Shown one piece after another: positions 12,001 to 23,989 of a DNA stretch of 64,000 nucleotides; the stretch's first letter is position 1; every line of letters starts with the position of its first letter. This DNA comes from Telopea speciosissima (lineage: Eukaryota > Streptophyta > Magnoliopsida > Proteales > Proteaceae). Position numbers and translations under genes: made by a program. The notes under the pieces were generated by a model, which worked only from the letters and a program-made list of their open reading frames with translations, was not told the origin of the DNA and did no database searches. The stretch covers positions 5,839,568 to 5,903,567 of the forward strand of contig NC_057925.1 in NCBI RefSeq assembly GCF_018873765.1. Direction: 5' to 3'.

Positions 12001-15000
12001 AAGTTTATACTTAAAATGGTAGTCTCGACTAGGGTTTGGGCTGGATACCCTTACCATATGGTCGTCGCATTGGGTATGCCTAGACATAGTGAAGTCAAGG
12101 TACGAATGCAAGCAAACATATTAGTGTGTATTGGCGAAGAATCTACTAGAGTCGATTCCCTCATGTATTACTACCAGATGTAGGTTTAGGATAGACATGT
12201 GTTACCAAGATCCAGTACCTGAGAGGGCCTTGTCACTGTAAAATGTAAACGCATTCTTTGGTTCATCAATGACTAAAGTTCAAGAGAACCGAAGCCGGTG
12301 TTCTGTGAATGCTCAAACATTTTGTGAGTAAAGAAATCACAACATGGTCTCCACTGCCCGATTGGGGAACATCAAGGATAAATTGTTTGTGGATGGTCGG
12401 ATGAGAATCAGGATCCTGTACCATTTTAGAAATGGTTTGCAAAACTTATTTTCACATAAAATGATAGAATATATTTATGTTTTTTATTAAAGAATTTAAT
12501 CGTGTTTTGTGAATTCCGATCACGTATACAGACATTCTAATATGGACATGTACTATGGAATGGAGTTTGGCAGATACATGCCCTAAATTTCATAACGATG
12601 ATGTTGAATAATGGAGGGTTGGAGCGTAATAAATTGTTATTATGCAAGGGTATTTTTGGGATTTGCTAATTAATAATTTATTTATTTAATTTTAAATGGG
12701 TGTGATGCAATCATTTAAAAGCCCATTAAAGATTAAATTTATTAATTATTTAAATTCTCTTTTAGATTCTACTTCTTCTCCAATTAGAAGCCCATCAAGA
12801 AAGTCCATTAGGTTTCAAGTCAAATTTGAGGAGAGAGTCAGGCTATCACTGTGAATAGACATAGGGGCTCTTTTAGAGCCCCATCTATATAAACCAAGGG
12901 GAGAGGAATAGGCCAAGGATTTCCTGCCCTCTCCCCCTCCACAAGAATTTCTCTCTCCCTCTCTTCTCTCTCTTGCTCTCTTGCTTTTGAGAGGTGAGCT
13001 GTTTTAAGGTTTTTGGAAACTCTGGTTCTTGAAAGATTGGATCTTTCTTGTTGGAGAAGCTGGTTGTTTGACTTCGGAATCTTTGGCTGAATCAAGAAGG
13101 TTCAAGAAAGGGTTTTTTGGAAGTGCTAATTGGGAGAAGAACCATTATCTGGAGGAGGAGCAACACTTGAGGCTCTCCAAGTTAGTGAATCTTGATGTTT
13201 TTAATTATGCATTGAGTTTCTTTTATTTGATATTCATGGGATGCGAAGGAACACCCGTATCGATCTCTTTCCGCTGTGCATTCGGGTATGAGATGGTTTC
13301 CTTTTTTCATGTGATGGAAAGAGAGGTTCTTTTCTCTTCTTGTTTTTACCCTAATTCTCATGGGACAAGAAAGAGAAGGGTTTGATAAAAAAAATTTATA
13401 ACAAACCCATGATAATTTTTTGTTTTGGTTTCCCATGTGCAACCATGGAGATGATCCCATGATTACCTAAAAGCCATGAACCTCTAATAGTACTATATGT
13501 ACAAAGTAATCATTGTCTGTGACCTGAGAACTTCGAGTTTTTAACTTCTAATTTTTATTTAATGCCCATGAATACACCAAAAATAATCCAGCACAGATAC
13601 AACCCACGTTATAACATATCCAGGTAGGAGTAATATGTACCTTCAAGAAGCATCCTTGCACAAGAACATATGTATTTAACATCATGTTGATTCACTTAAT
13701 TATGTGGTCCCAATGGGTTTTCAGTTTTGTCAGATCCACAAAAACAAGAAGGCCAATTACCATAGACCTAGACCAGGTTTGATTATGCCTAAGACCACAG
13801 ATTTATATATAAATCAGCATTACTAACTGTGTTTAAGGTGCAGGCAGAACACAATAAGGCACACAATGGTAAGGCGCAACTTTCTTCACAGCTCTTAAAC
13901 ATGCCCAGTGATGTACAAAGTTAAAGAAAGAAACTCCTACTTGGTTGTTATAACAGAATGCAATTGTACATGCAATTATATTTCATTATCTATTTGTTTA
14001 ATGAAAAAGGCATGCTCATAAGTCTCATTCTTCACAATTAAGGATGACTAATTTCTATTAAAGAACTAAACTTTAAAAAGAGCTAAAACAGTGTGGCCAA
14101 TATGGGTACTTCAATTATACTGCTAAAGCTAGATAATAAACAACACCTTAATTATTGCTGCCAAATTTACAAGAATGGTGATTTATTTGTAATGTATCAC
14201 AGTATCATGTGGGTTGAGAATGAGTACTAGAAGTCAATCTCATATTAGAATAAAATAATATCCCATTCATCTCTAGTCTTTCTCCAAGGTCTTTACAATT
14301 CCTTGAAGTGTTTGTTTGTTTTTCCAAATCCCTCAACTAAATAATATTGTCCCATCTTATTTCAAACCACAGTGTGACACTCTACAACCCTAACCATTTG
14401 CTAAATTTCATAGCTTGCGTCCAATTTTCAATTCCCTAACCATTTATCCAGTTTCATAACTTGCTTCCAGTTTTCAACTCTTAGCTTCTCTTTTCCATAC
14501 TAAAACCCAATCCGTTGCTACAAACCACAACTACAACCTTACTACATCTAAAACCAGCAACACGTTTTAGTTTTGATTAAAATATCTCATATCTTTTCTT
14601 CTTTTAATATCTTTCTTGCTTGGTGGACTGTTTTACTGTAACCATATATGAAGAATATGTTAATTCTTCCGCATTTGCTTTCTTAGAATTTGTGCTCCAC
14701 CATACTACTTCCACAAGGAGATGAAAGAGAAGAGAAGCACCAATGGAGGACGTGATGCAGATGGGGCTTATTTTATTAGAAACAAGCCTGAGCCTAAAAT
14801 ATGGGGAGAAGGTAGGCATACAGGAGCCTTGTGCACTGGGTAGTGGGTACGGCCTTTTAAGGTAGGCATACGGGATTAGGATTAGTTAGTTCCTTTTGAT
14901 TTTAAGATGTTTAGGCTTTGAATTCCCTCACCTTGAGGCTTGAGAGAAGGATTCCTTTCGTTAGTTTGCTTCTTATTTTTGTTGCTTAGCAATAGGATTT

Positions 15001-18000
15001 GCTTTTCCTAGTTAGGTTATGATTCTGAATTAAGTTAGCTATATAAATCTTGTAAGAGCCATTGGCTCGGAGACGATTTGATCAATATAAGTTTGTTTCT
15101 CTGCAATGGAGTGTTGTGCAATTCAGAAAGAGAGTGTGAGATCCTTGGAGGGCAGGGAGATTCTGTTCCTTGTGATGCAGATTTATCACCAAACTGGGCT
15201 TCTTTGCTTAGGAATAAGTCTAGGGTTGGGTCATATACATGTTGGGCCTTTGATCCCATGGGTTTTCAGTGTAATAGGCCACTTTTATGAGCCTAAACTA
15301 TGGGTAATAAGGTTACATAAGGGATTAGTTAGTAGATTTCTTTTTAATGGTTAGTGGTAATGTGACTTGGTTAAGTGGTCATGTGACTATTTAATTGTTA
15401 TTTAAGTTGAGCTGGATTAGGACTCTAGAAGTCCAGCCATGTTTTAAGTCTATTTCCTTCAGTATTTCAGTTTCCTAGTCAATTTAAGTTACCTAATAGC
15501 TTAATGATTGGGTTAGGCCTTTCCCTTTTTAGCGTAAGAGTTTATTTTTGAGTCTTTTATATAAGGTTGTAGGGAGTATTGAACACGAATTTTGATATTA
15601 ATGAAAAGCTTTTTGTTGCTCTTCTTCTCTATTGAAGATTTTGTCTTGTGTTTGATCAAGGCTGGTGGGATTGGTGTTTGATCCAATCGACACCTTGTAG
15701 TGTGAAGCGCGGGTGGATCGTTTGAAGGAATCGGTGTTTGATCCGATTGACACCTTGAGCTAGGAAACCCGAGAGGTTCTTTTGAAGCTTTCTTTCAAGT
15801 TCTGATTTTTATTCAATATCTACAATCAAACAAGATGCTGCCAAGGAAATTCTGCAACTATAGTAAGTTTGAATCATCCCCCAACCCTTACCATTCTTCT
15901 TCTATCCTTCTATACACCCAAACCCTAGTTTCCCCCTTTTTGTTTTCAGTTTTCCCAAGACCTAAACATCACCCAGCCATAACCATCCATCAATTCTGTC
16001 CCATATTTGGATCGAACCATCCCCTCATCTACTGGGAAACTCAATCCAAATCTGGTCCTCATCTGACCATCCTAAATAGATTCCATCTTCTTCTTCCTTT
16101 TCAAAAACCCCAAATTCTAAACCAAACCAGCTGCCAATTCATTCCAGCATACATTCCTCCATTAAAACCATAGTTATCAAGGCGGCAAGGTGACCAAGGC
16201 ATTGGAGAGGGTCCAAAATCAAGCCGACACCAGCAAGGCGTCCAAGGCGCCCAAGGCGACCAAGGAGCCCGGACGCTTAGGCGACGATAATTATGATTAA
16301 AACTTAACGTAACCTTCATTAAACCCTAACCATAATTTCGCAATTTTCACCTATTTTGACCTATTCGAACTACCCTGTTCATAGCAGATCCTGGTTATTT
16401 GGCTTCTAGTTGGATTCCTACCAATCTAGAACTACATTACCTTGTTGGTGGGAAGCCATAGTTATCATTCCTTTCTTTTATACTCTGTTTTTTTTTTCAG
16501 CGATTCAGGTATTATTTGAATCACCAGCTAGTGATCATGATGTACTTAGATTTCTTCTCTGATTTGAGCTAAAACATCATCCATCAATCTACTATTATTC
16601 TTATCATCTGTTCTTGCTGATCTCCATTAAAAGAGCCCTGATACCGTTGTTCAGGCCTGCCTTTCTTAGTGGTTGCTCCAAGCTGGGTATGGGAGATATA
16701 TATACAGCTTGAGGGGGAGTGTTAAAGTGTATCATGTGGTAATATACCATGGGATAGTGTGGTACTGTGTACCGTGGGATAATGCGGTAGTGTTGAGTTG
16801 TAAGTGGTCTTGAATTATTTTACTTTTACTGTTATCAGACTTGGGTTGTATTTAGACTTTGACTCTTAGTAGGTTTCCTACTAAGAGTATATTTATTAAT
16901 ATAAACAGGGAGCTAGACCATGATAGCAGTACTTCAACAATTCCCTATCGTGACTCTAGTTCACCTTCTCCCTCTTCATCGTATTCACCCTACTTCATCC
17001 TCCTTCTTCTCTCTCTTCTAGGTGCTGATTTACAAGGTTAGTATACTCACAAATGTGATAATAAAAAAAATGATACATAAAAGTCACTGATTATTTGGCA
17101 GTTCAAGCCTTTTACCGTTGCACCAAATGATGGATAATGATCACTTAGCCGCTATTAGACTTTTTTGTTTTTCTAATGTAGCTGGTGTCTATCCTTAGTG
17201 TAACTCTACTCCAAATTACAACACCCCCTTCCTCACCCTCCTACCCTGTGAAGACATGCATTAAGTGATGCATCATTGATAAAGTATGAGTACAACTGGC
17301 TCCGCCGACCGATAAGGCTGAGTTGTTATTGTTGTTGTAGTGAGTACAACTGGCTCCCAACTGACACAAAGTCTACAAACGAATAGTTTTATCATCATAG
17401 GGATCCGAATCAATAATAATCATCAACATATTTACACCAGAAGATTAGGATATGCCAATAACATATTATCATACATATACAACTATACAAGTGGATCCTG
17501 ATAGCAAGTTAAAAAACAGAGAAGAAATCAAAGAAAAGGACAAGCAGAATTACAATCTTAACACTATAAAGAATATGCAGTTAGACAAACCTGAGCGAGA
17601 ATATTATGATGTGGGTCATGATGCAATGGTGTGAGCGTCCCAGCAGGGCCAAACCAAGCATTAAGAGGCCTGAGCTCCCCACCACCAGCATAACAGTAGT
17701 CTGGAACCAATATGTCCCTTCGTAGATCAAAAATCTGTCAATCGGATCTAACATTAATATTATTATGCTGGGTAAAATCCCCAATAGAAAACCATAGCCC
17801 CAGAAAGGAGCATCAAAAGAAATGATTGATGTACCTGATCAAACAATGGATGCTGAGCAAGGTATGTCGGGCCAACAGTAGTTGAATCACCAGAGTGAAT
17901 CCTCTCAAGAAGCTGCGAAATTGTGATCAACTCTTGTTTCCATTCTGTGCAGAGATAGTTTTTTCCAACCTGCAAAAAATCATGAACTTTACCAATTTTC

Positions 18001-21000
18001 AGTTCAGAAAGTCGCATCAAGAATTAAATTATCTTCCCTCATTAGAAGGCCACCAAAGCAGAGAGAGAGAGAGAGAGAGAGACCAGTATATTACAAACAA
18101 AAAATTATCAAGCATTCGGTTTGTCTGTTGAGAATCTTTATTTTAAATGCAGTAAAACAAGGTAGCTTAGGGATCAAATAAGGCTAAATGTGAAGCATAA
18201 ACATCCAAAAAAATACAGTGTGGGTTTATCGATAATGTGAGAGATTAGTGACTTAACGGCTGAGCATCTATTCAGTTGACTGAACAGGAGTGGTAACTCC
18301 ACTGGTGGTGGAGGGCCCTTTTTTTTTATTTTTTTGGCTGAACCCTGTTGAACAAAATAACAGGGGGAAGAATAAGAGGGCGGTGGGGTTGGTCTATGGA
18401 GAATCGAAGGAAGTAGTCGAAGGGGTGGTGAGCAGAATCTCTTTTTTTTCTTTTTTTCCTTTTTAACTGCTGGTGTACTCGGCAGAACGGCAATGGGAAA
18501 AATAGGTTAGGGAAGGAGAATGAGATGAGAGGGATTGACAGGGAAGGGAATGAGAGAGCTTGACAGGAAGGAAATGGATCCTTCGGCTCTAATACCAAAT
18601 TGGAGGAGGGTCGGTAGGGAGTGGGAAGAAATCTGAGATGAAGCTCAGAGTTGCAGGGGAGGAAGGCGAATCACATGCACACACACACTCTCACAGAGTA
18701 AAACTCAATAAACTTCTATTCAATTCACTTCACTATCTCCATTGTTGGGTTACATGCAAGTATTTAAAGGGAAAAACAAGACTCCTATTCTAACTATGAA
18801 ACTGAAATAACTTGCAACTCAAACTCTAACTCCTACGTAGTCAACAAAGAAAAGACTGAAATAAATAAACTAATATACTACTTCCAACCCTTGTTGGACC
18901 AAAGGGTTGAACCGATTCCACCTGGATTTGGGTCTCCAAAGCCTATCCTGCTGGGCCACCCAGTCACATGATACTGCATCAACTGGCAATCAGTAGCTAA
19001 GTTCCATTCATCTATTGCATTGTAATAATGAAAAGGAAGCAGGATAAGCTGGCATTACTGAAAGGGACACTTTGGAGAGGGGAAGGGGTAGAGGAGTTGG
19101 TACTCTGACATCCCAAACTGGCAAGCTAACTCCTCTTTTTCCTCTTTTTTTCTCCCCTTCCTTTGTCGGAGTCGGGGAGAGTAGTTATAATCACCAAAAT
19201 AACCTAGTGTAAGGGGAAAACCACATGTCGCTGAATGTGGCACCAGTTGTGTACCCAAGCATGGTAAAAACAGATTGAATGGTCAAAGGCAGCACAGAAT
19301 GGATTGACTATCTGTAACAATGTACGCAAAAGGTTTAACTCATCGGAATATGGGATAATGCTGCCAATCTCCTACGACAAAGACAAAGCACAAGCAGCAC
19401 ATAGCTCTGAACACTCGGCCTGTAGGCCACTCTCTCTAACACCTTCCTTCTCAGCAGATAGGCAGGGTCCATGGTGGAGGGCTGGTAGAAAGAAGGGGAA
19501 ACCTGAGATAGATTTCAGAGTTGCAGGGGGAAGGGGAAGCATTCACACACAAGCGCATACTCTCACAGAGTAAAACCCAATAATTTCTACCAATTCACTA
19601 TTCAATCTGTCTCTTCAATGTTGGATTACATTGCTTAAATAATAAAATCAAGAGTTCTATTTGTAATATGAAACTGAAACATATCTACATATGCAACTCT
19701 AACAACTAAGAGACTTAAATAAATAAACTCTTAGTGGACCAAAAAACTGGGCTGGACTGGTTCCGTCTGGGTTTGGGTCTCCTCCAACCAGTCAAGTGAT
19801 ACTGCATCAATCCATCTCAACCAGCAGGCTTCCTAATTCCATTGGTTGCCAAACCATGAACCCATTAGGACCTCATGGAGAACAACCTAAGGTCTAACTC
19901 ACCACCTAGGAGGGAACCAAGCAGGATTGGCACCAGATCAGAACTAGAAGTCAGTAGAAATATAGCCTATAGCTAAGCAACCAAGCAGTGTCACATGGTA
20001 ACTCGTTTTTTCACTGTATACAATGACAAACATGAAAACGACATCACTCTACAGACAAAAGCTAACAAAAGAATTCATGTGATTGTCTTCAAGAATGGCA
20101 AGAATAAAACTGCAAAATGAAAGGATTTACATACCAAAAGACTGAATATTCACATTAAAAGAATATATGTTTATTCATGCTAAAAGCATTTTATTCTCTC
20201 ATTTTCAAGTCACGGAAGGTCTCTTGAGGAATATGAATTTCCATAACAAAACTCAAGCAACTAAGAAAATCAGGGAGATTATTCACCTCAACTGGAACTG
20301 TGCGATCACCTGCAACCCTTTTCAGATAATCCAAATCTTTCCATTTTGTCCTGGCAGGCCAGTGGTTCATGCAATTGCTGATAACAACGGGAGAACCAGC
20401 TAGAAAGTGATCACATAAAAATTCCTCCAAAGAAAGAGAAGACCTTTTCTCAACTCTCTTACAAGAGAGTGACCTAATTGGTAACACCTGTAAAACCTAC
20501 AAGAATAAATAGAAAAGAAATTTAAAAAAACAAAACAGTTAGAAGGGTTTATCTCGAGAAGTACTACCAACACATGATGTATGGTATAGGATATATGTTA
20601 GATCATTCAAAAGGGACACAATTCTCCTTTCTCATAAACTATAACCATGAATTATTAGAAGTGGGTGTCCTTTTGAATTTGTGATAGAGGTAGCTTTATA
20701 ACATAGTATTGCATTTGGTGTGCTTAACGGAAAATCGCAGGTAAATAATCACATGCTTCTGCTGCATTTTTTCTTTAAATCTTTTGGATAGAGATAATGA
20801 AAGTTTATAGATTATTAACTTGCTTGCTTAACTGGAAATTGTTTGTCAATCGTTGTGTGATGTGCCTCTAGCCATACCCATCTGATGGATATATATTAGC
20901 GAGTTTTATATCCTGCTATTCAATAGTCAAATCACTTACCCCCACCCGATGTAGCATGGGATCTAATTTATTAGATGCAATGCTGTAATTTGTCAAAGTG

Positions 21001-21977
21001 TTCCATGAATTTATTGAATTCTCAGACATCAAGGTAATCAGTAGAACGAATATATGACCAGGTTTACTATTTGAGTCACCTCATTATATCAATGTGTCAG
21101 CTCAGTTAGCAGCTGAAAGGGCTTACGTATTGATCGAAAATCCTCCAATTGTAGTGAATTTTAGCTGAAAACCTCTACATTACCATTTACTATATAAGTG
21201 ACAGCCTTATACGTTAGGCGTACACTCAGAAATTTGTATGCACCAATCCAGAGTCTCTTATCTTATCCAAAGTAACAATAGTTCCCCGTTTACATAGCAT
21301 GAGTCAAGACCCAAGAGGTTAAAGTCCTAATTTGATGCATTTTGTCGCATAGTTATGTGCTCTTAATCTTAACAAAAAATACTCAATTCCTTCGTATCTC
21401 TTATTTTCCATTATAATCTGATTACTCAGGCAGAAGTAATTTAACAAATCTAACAACAGAAAATAGAAAAAATAAATAAATATCCTCATATATCCACAGA
21501 GAAGCTAACAGACCTCACCTCCGCCTCATTGGAACGCTGGCAATTCAAAACAACTTCCCCCATGCGACGACCCTCTCCAGCATCCAACCCTTTAGCCGCA
21601 TTCGATTTACTTAAAACCTTCCCGATGGCAGAATCCAAATCAGAGCGCAAAAGCATCCCTCCCATTATCAAACCCATATCAAGAACCCTAAGCGCCTCTC
21701 TGAAATCCCCGGCGTCATGGTGGAACGCCGCGACTTGTAGACACGCCATCGAGTAGGCATCTCTCCAAACAGGCAAGACCGAGTGCCATGGCCCCGAGTG
21801 GAGCTGTTCCCAAGCCATCTCACGCGCAGCCTCCGCCGCCCGGATGTCACCGGCGGCTGCCTGCGTAGCCACGCTGACGTAAGCGTAACCGCCAACGTCC
21901 GAGACTTTCTGGAGCAGATTTGATCTCTCGTTGTCCAGAGTTGGAGTTTCAAAGGAGTCACCGTCCGGCGCAGTCAT
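9045..21977 (-). CDS. JMJ30: JmjC-domain dioxygenase, JMJ30/JMJD5 orthologue, 6 exons
   Basis: Exons in transcript order: 21977-21519, 20487-20287, 17969-17835, 17734-17591, 9987-9895, 9233-9045; 406 aa, all five introns in phase 0. The start is the ATG at 21977 (MTAPDGDSFETPTLDNE); the frame stays open further upstream but has no ATG there. The N-terminal helical part includes AWEQLHSGPWHSVLPVWRDA, a hallmark of plant JMJ30. The JmjC fold follows: LSLEEF near residue 172, the Fe(II) ligands His303 and Asp305 (LHHDPHHN) and His382 (KWWHYVRS), and a 2-oxoglutarate-contact Lys candidate at 318 (GRKYVRLYP). In Arabidopsis JMJ30 is a nuclear, clock-regulated histone demethylase acting in circadian period and flowering-time control. 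Here its family and catalytic residues are seen; substrate is inferred. Intron 4 is 7603 bp and splits the HxD exon from the last two exons; introns 1, 2, 3 and 5 are about 1031, 2317, 100 and 661 bp. I saw no exact evening element within 250 bp upstream. Confidence 0.95.
11220..11931 (-). mobile_element. LTR-retroelement fragment in JMJ30 intron 4, minus orientation
   Basis: Read on the minus strand it begins TGATGCAGAATGATCACC at 11931, passes a block around GTAATAGGCCACTTTAATGA, a TATA-like TTATAAATAAAGG near 11470, and ends with a GTAAGT-containing segment near 11220. A similar stretch in the opposite orientation is at 15173-15850. The neighbouring 10600-11220 is rich in TTAGGGTTT-like words and is probably internal sequence of the same element. 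No gag or pol coding is preserved. Confidence 0.5.
11935..13450 (+). mobile_element. LTR-like promoter-bearing repeat in JMJ30 intron 4
   Basis: Contains CTATATAAACC at about 12885 followed by a CT-rich leader and then sequence around GTATCGATCTCTTTCCGCTG, the layout of an LTR R-U5 region. An upstream stretch (11989-12183) stays open for 64 codons but matches no domain I know. The ends are not defined. Confidence 0.35.
15173..15850 (+). mobile_element. LTR-retroelement fragment, plus orientation, partner of 11220-11931
   Basis: Starts TGATGCAGATTTATCACC at 15173, parallel to the start of the minus-strand copy, and shares with it the GTAATAGGCCACTTTTATGAG block at about 15270. A TATA-like TTTATATAAGG lies near 15560, followed by a leader with two copies of GTGTTTGATCC(A/G)AT (about 15677 and 15737). 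Upstream, 14780-15110 holds a second promoter-like stretch (GCTATATAAATCTTG), so several insertions may be nested. Confidence 0.5.
16169..16295. mobile_element. MITE, family 2 (8-bp target duplication), JMJ30 intron 4
   Basis: Element of 127 bp starting CATAGTTATCAAGGCG. Its right end (GATAATTATG) is a decayed complement. It is flanked by perfect direct repeats ATTAAAAC at 16161-16168 and 16296-16303. An 8-bp duplication fits the hAT superfamily. Other copies: 31267-31397 and, truncated, 29025-29167. Confidence 0.85.
16720..17034 (+). mobile_element. Ty1-copia 3' LTR with polypurine tract
   Basis: The motif CTTGAGGGGGAG ending at 16719 is the polypurine tract typical of plant Ty1-copia elements. 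It is followed immediately by an LTR that starts TGTTAAAGTG and ends TTTACA at 17034 (315 bp, TG...CA). About 100 bp before the tract look internal; no RNase H or integrase frame survives, so the body has been lost. Confidence 0.75.
17304..17340 (+). mobile_element. 37-bp 5'-truncated LINE/SINE tail with 17-bp target duplication
   Basis: The insert reads GCCGACCGATAAGGCTGAG and ends in TTG repeats, the same 3' tail seen in LINE sequence at 28225 (complement), at 31534-31574 and in the SINE at 41057-41227. It is bracketed by identical 17-bp repeats TGAGTACAACTGGCTCC at 17287-17303 and 17341-17357. This is the signature of target-primed reverse transcription with extreme 5' truncation. Confidence 0.85.
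18583..18981 (-). mobile_element. LTR plus primer-binding site, minus strand, JMJ30 intron 2
   Basis: On the minus strand an LTR runs from 18981 (TGATGCAGTATC) to 18601 (CCTCCTCCA), 381 bp with TG...CA ends. After three bases follows TGGTATTAGAGCC, matching the initiator-tRNA-Met primer site (TGGTATCAGAGCC) at 12 of 13 positions. That marks it as a 5' LTR whose internal region should extend to lower coordinates, but no coding region or matching 3' LTR remains there. An interrupted GA run lies nearby at 18060-18082. Confidence 0.75.
19472..19809 (-). mobile_element. Solo LTR of the same family, JMJ30 intron 2
   Basis: A 338-bp relative of the LTR at 18601-18981, in the same orientation and with the same ends (TGATGCAGTATC ... 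CCTCCACCA on the minus strand). Its flanks GTCCA (19467-19471) and ATCCA (19810-19814) match at 4 of 5 bases, as for a 5-bp target duplication. No primer-binding site follows it, so it reads as a solo LTR. Confidence 0.65.
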
Positions 21978-22283
21978 GGCTGGGGTGGTGCCGTGATCTC
22001 GCAATGGTGGTGGAGGTGGTGGCTGGGTACAGTTCCAGAGCAGTGGCGGCTTTTCTTTCCACTCTCCACTTGGCTTCCTCGGGAAGCATTTGAACTATTT
22101 GAGGGTGCGGTGGAAACCTGGAGGTGAATCTAGAGATGTGGTTCCCACTTCATCCATCAGATCGTAATCTCTTAGTTGGTAGAATATTTTCTGATTATCT
22201 AATATCTAATATGACTAAAATATTTACCAAACAATACAGTAAATTTTAAAAATCAGTAAAATTGGACTGCCAGCCTAACTCAA

Positions 22284-22312
22284 GGTGGTGGTGGTGGTGG
22301 TGGTGGTGGTGG
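22284..22312. repeat. (GGT)n microsatellite upstream of JMJ30
   Basis: Nine and a half GGT units, about 310 bp upstream of the JMJ30 start codon. A shorter GGT-rich stretch also lies in the JMJ30 leader at 22005-22022. Confidence 0.9.
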
Positions 22313-23065
22313 CAGTGGCAGAGCAGTAAAAAGAAAGGGATTCTCATGATAGTTGTGTATATTGGACTTGATCATTTGAGAACCCTACATGGTTTACTGT
22401 CCAATATTGTGAAAAAGGATTCTAGTGATAGAGTTGTGTAGTTTCCTGACCTAAGAGGTCTTTATTGTTGAAAATCAACATGGTGCACTTTAATATACAT
22501 ATGGTTGATGCCTATATTCGACTGATAATACATCAGTATGTTGGGTCTACTGTGTTTACCTGTGAACGAAAGTAACTTTTAATAAGGAATCCACTTTCTA
22601 GTAGGGAGAATATCGAGAGAGAGGGAGAGAGAATCCTTAACTTGATTAGACGAATTCCGAGCTCGATGGTTTATTTGTAAAGTGATAACAACAAATGTAT
22701 AACCAATATATCTAATAAATATATTTTATAAATATTTTATTGTCCAATCAGTGGTCAGGACACTTTATATTAATTGGTTGATGGAGTAGGGTGTTGATAA
22801 TAATTTAATTCCATGTCCTGAGGTCCATTGTGAAATGTTATAAAGTTGAGAGGTCTACATGTAATGTTTTCTATCAATTATGGGTTTTATGGTTATTACC
22901 AAACTAAAGTGCACTTATGTATAATTTATTTATTAACTGGTTGAGTATGACTTAGTGTAAGCTGTCTTAGTGTAGGAACTAATAGGATTGCATCACTTGG
23001 CATTAGCAATCCTAAGAAGGAATAAATCATGCTAAGGAGCAAAGAGAACACATTTTTTTAGCTCA

Positions 23066-23668
23066 TCGGGGGTGAAATAGGGTAAAGTTGGGCCGGGTTA
23101 TTTAAAACCCTAGCCCAACCCGGCCTTAGGTCGGGCTAAGATATCTCAATAGCCCAAACCCAACCCTGTCGGGCTTAGCCCAACCCAACCCGGCCCTGAT
23201 TGACCCTAAATGGGCCGAGCTAGGCCGGGTTGGCCCTGATTGGCCTTGATTTTTTTCTATTTACTTCATCCTATGCATTAAAAAACTAGATAAATGTGAT
23301 TGGATATTGATTTGTTTCATACTCAATTGACTATCAGATTTTTATTTGGGTTAAAAAACTTAGCCCAATCTTAAAATTGTAAATGTTGTCGTTCATAGAT
23401 AATTAGTTTTTTATTTGTGGGTAAACCAATAGATAATTAGATACTAAACAAAATTTGTAAAATATAAACAACAAATTATAAAGAATAACCTAACACAGGG
23501 CCGGGTTGTGCTGGGTTTAGCCCGAGGCCTCAACCCTGGCCCAACTCGACCCTGACCCAAGGCTTGAAAATTTCAACCCTAACCCACCCTTAGGGTTGAA
23601 AAATTCAGCCCAAACCCTGTTTGGGCTCAAGGTGGGCCAAGTTTGGCTCGGACCAAACTTACACCCCT
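23066..23668. repeat. Interspersed repeat rich in GCCCAACCC, copy 1
   Basis: Begins GGGGTGAAATAGGG and ends CCAAACTTACACCCC, so its termini are short, imperfect inverted repeats. The outer parts are full of GCCCAACCC and GGGCTTAGCC words that can pair with each other, and the centre is AT-rich. Related copies lie at 36077-36571 and 63727-64000. No coding capacity; probably a non-autonomous DNA transposon. Confidence 0.65.
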
Positions 23669-23989
23669 AATTTTGAGCGAAAGAGTCTCTCCCAAAACCA
23701 CAGACACTCTCTCTCCTCTCTCTTACTCTCTCCAAGTGTTGGAGGTTGCCATTGTTCGAGAGAGGATTTCATTGTGTTCTTCTCCATAAAAGGGTTGAGT
23801 GGAGATTGATTCCTATTTTTACGGGTTGGGAGTTCAAGTGTTGTGAATCGTGCGAGGTGCTTCGATTGCGGCACTAAAGAGGTAAGCCTAAATCCGTATT
23901 GAGATGTAAGATTCGAATATCGTATACTACGTGTTATACCATACAATGATCATCCAATAGACTCACAACACGTGGCACCAGAGGACAAC

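Noticed and set aside
12880-13400. Promoter of an endogenous pararetrovirus or a cellular gene
   Set aside because: A TATA-like motif and leader are visible but no coding sequence of either kind follows; LTR-type repeat is the simpler reading.
21978-22004. Upstream extension of JMJ30 to 22004
   Set aside because: The codon there is TTG; the first in-frame ATG is at 21977 and gives the expected JMJ30 N-terminus.
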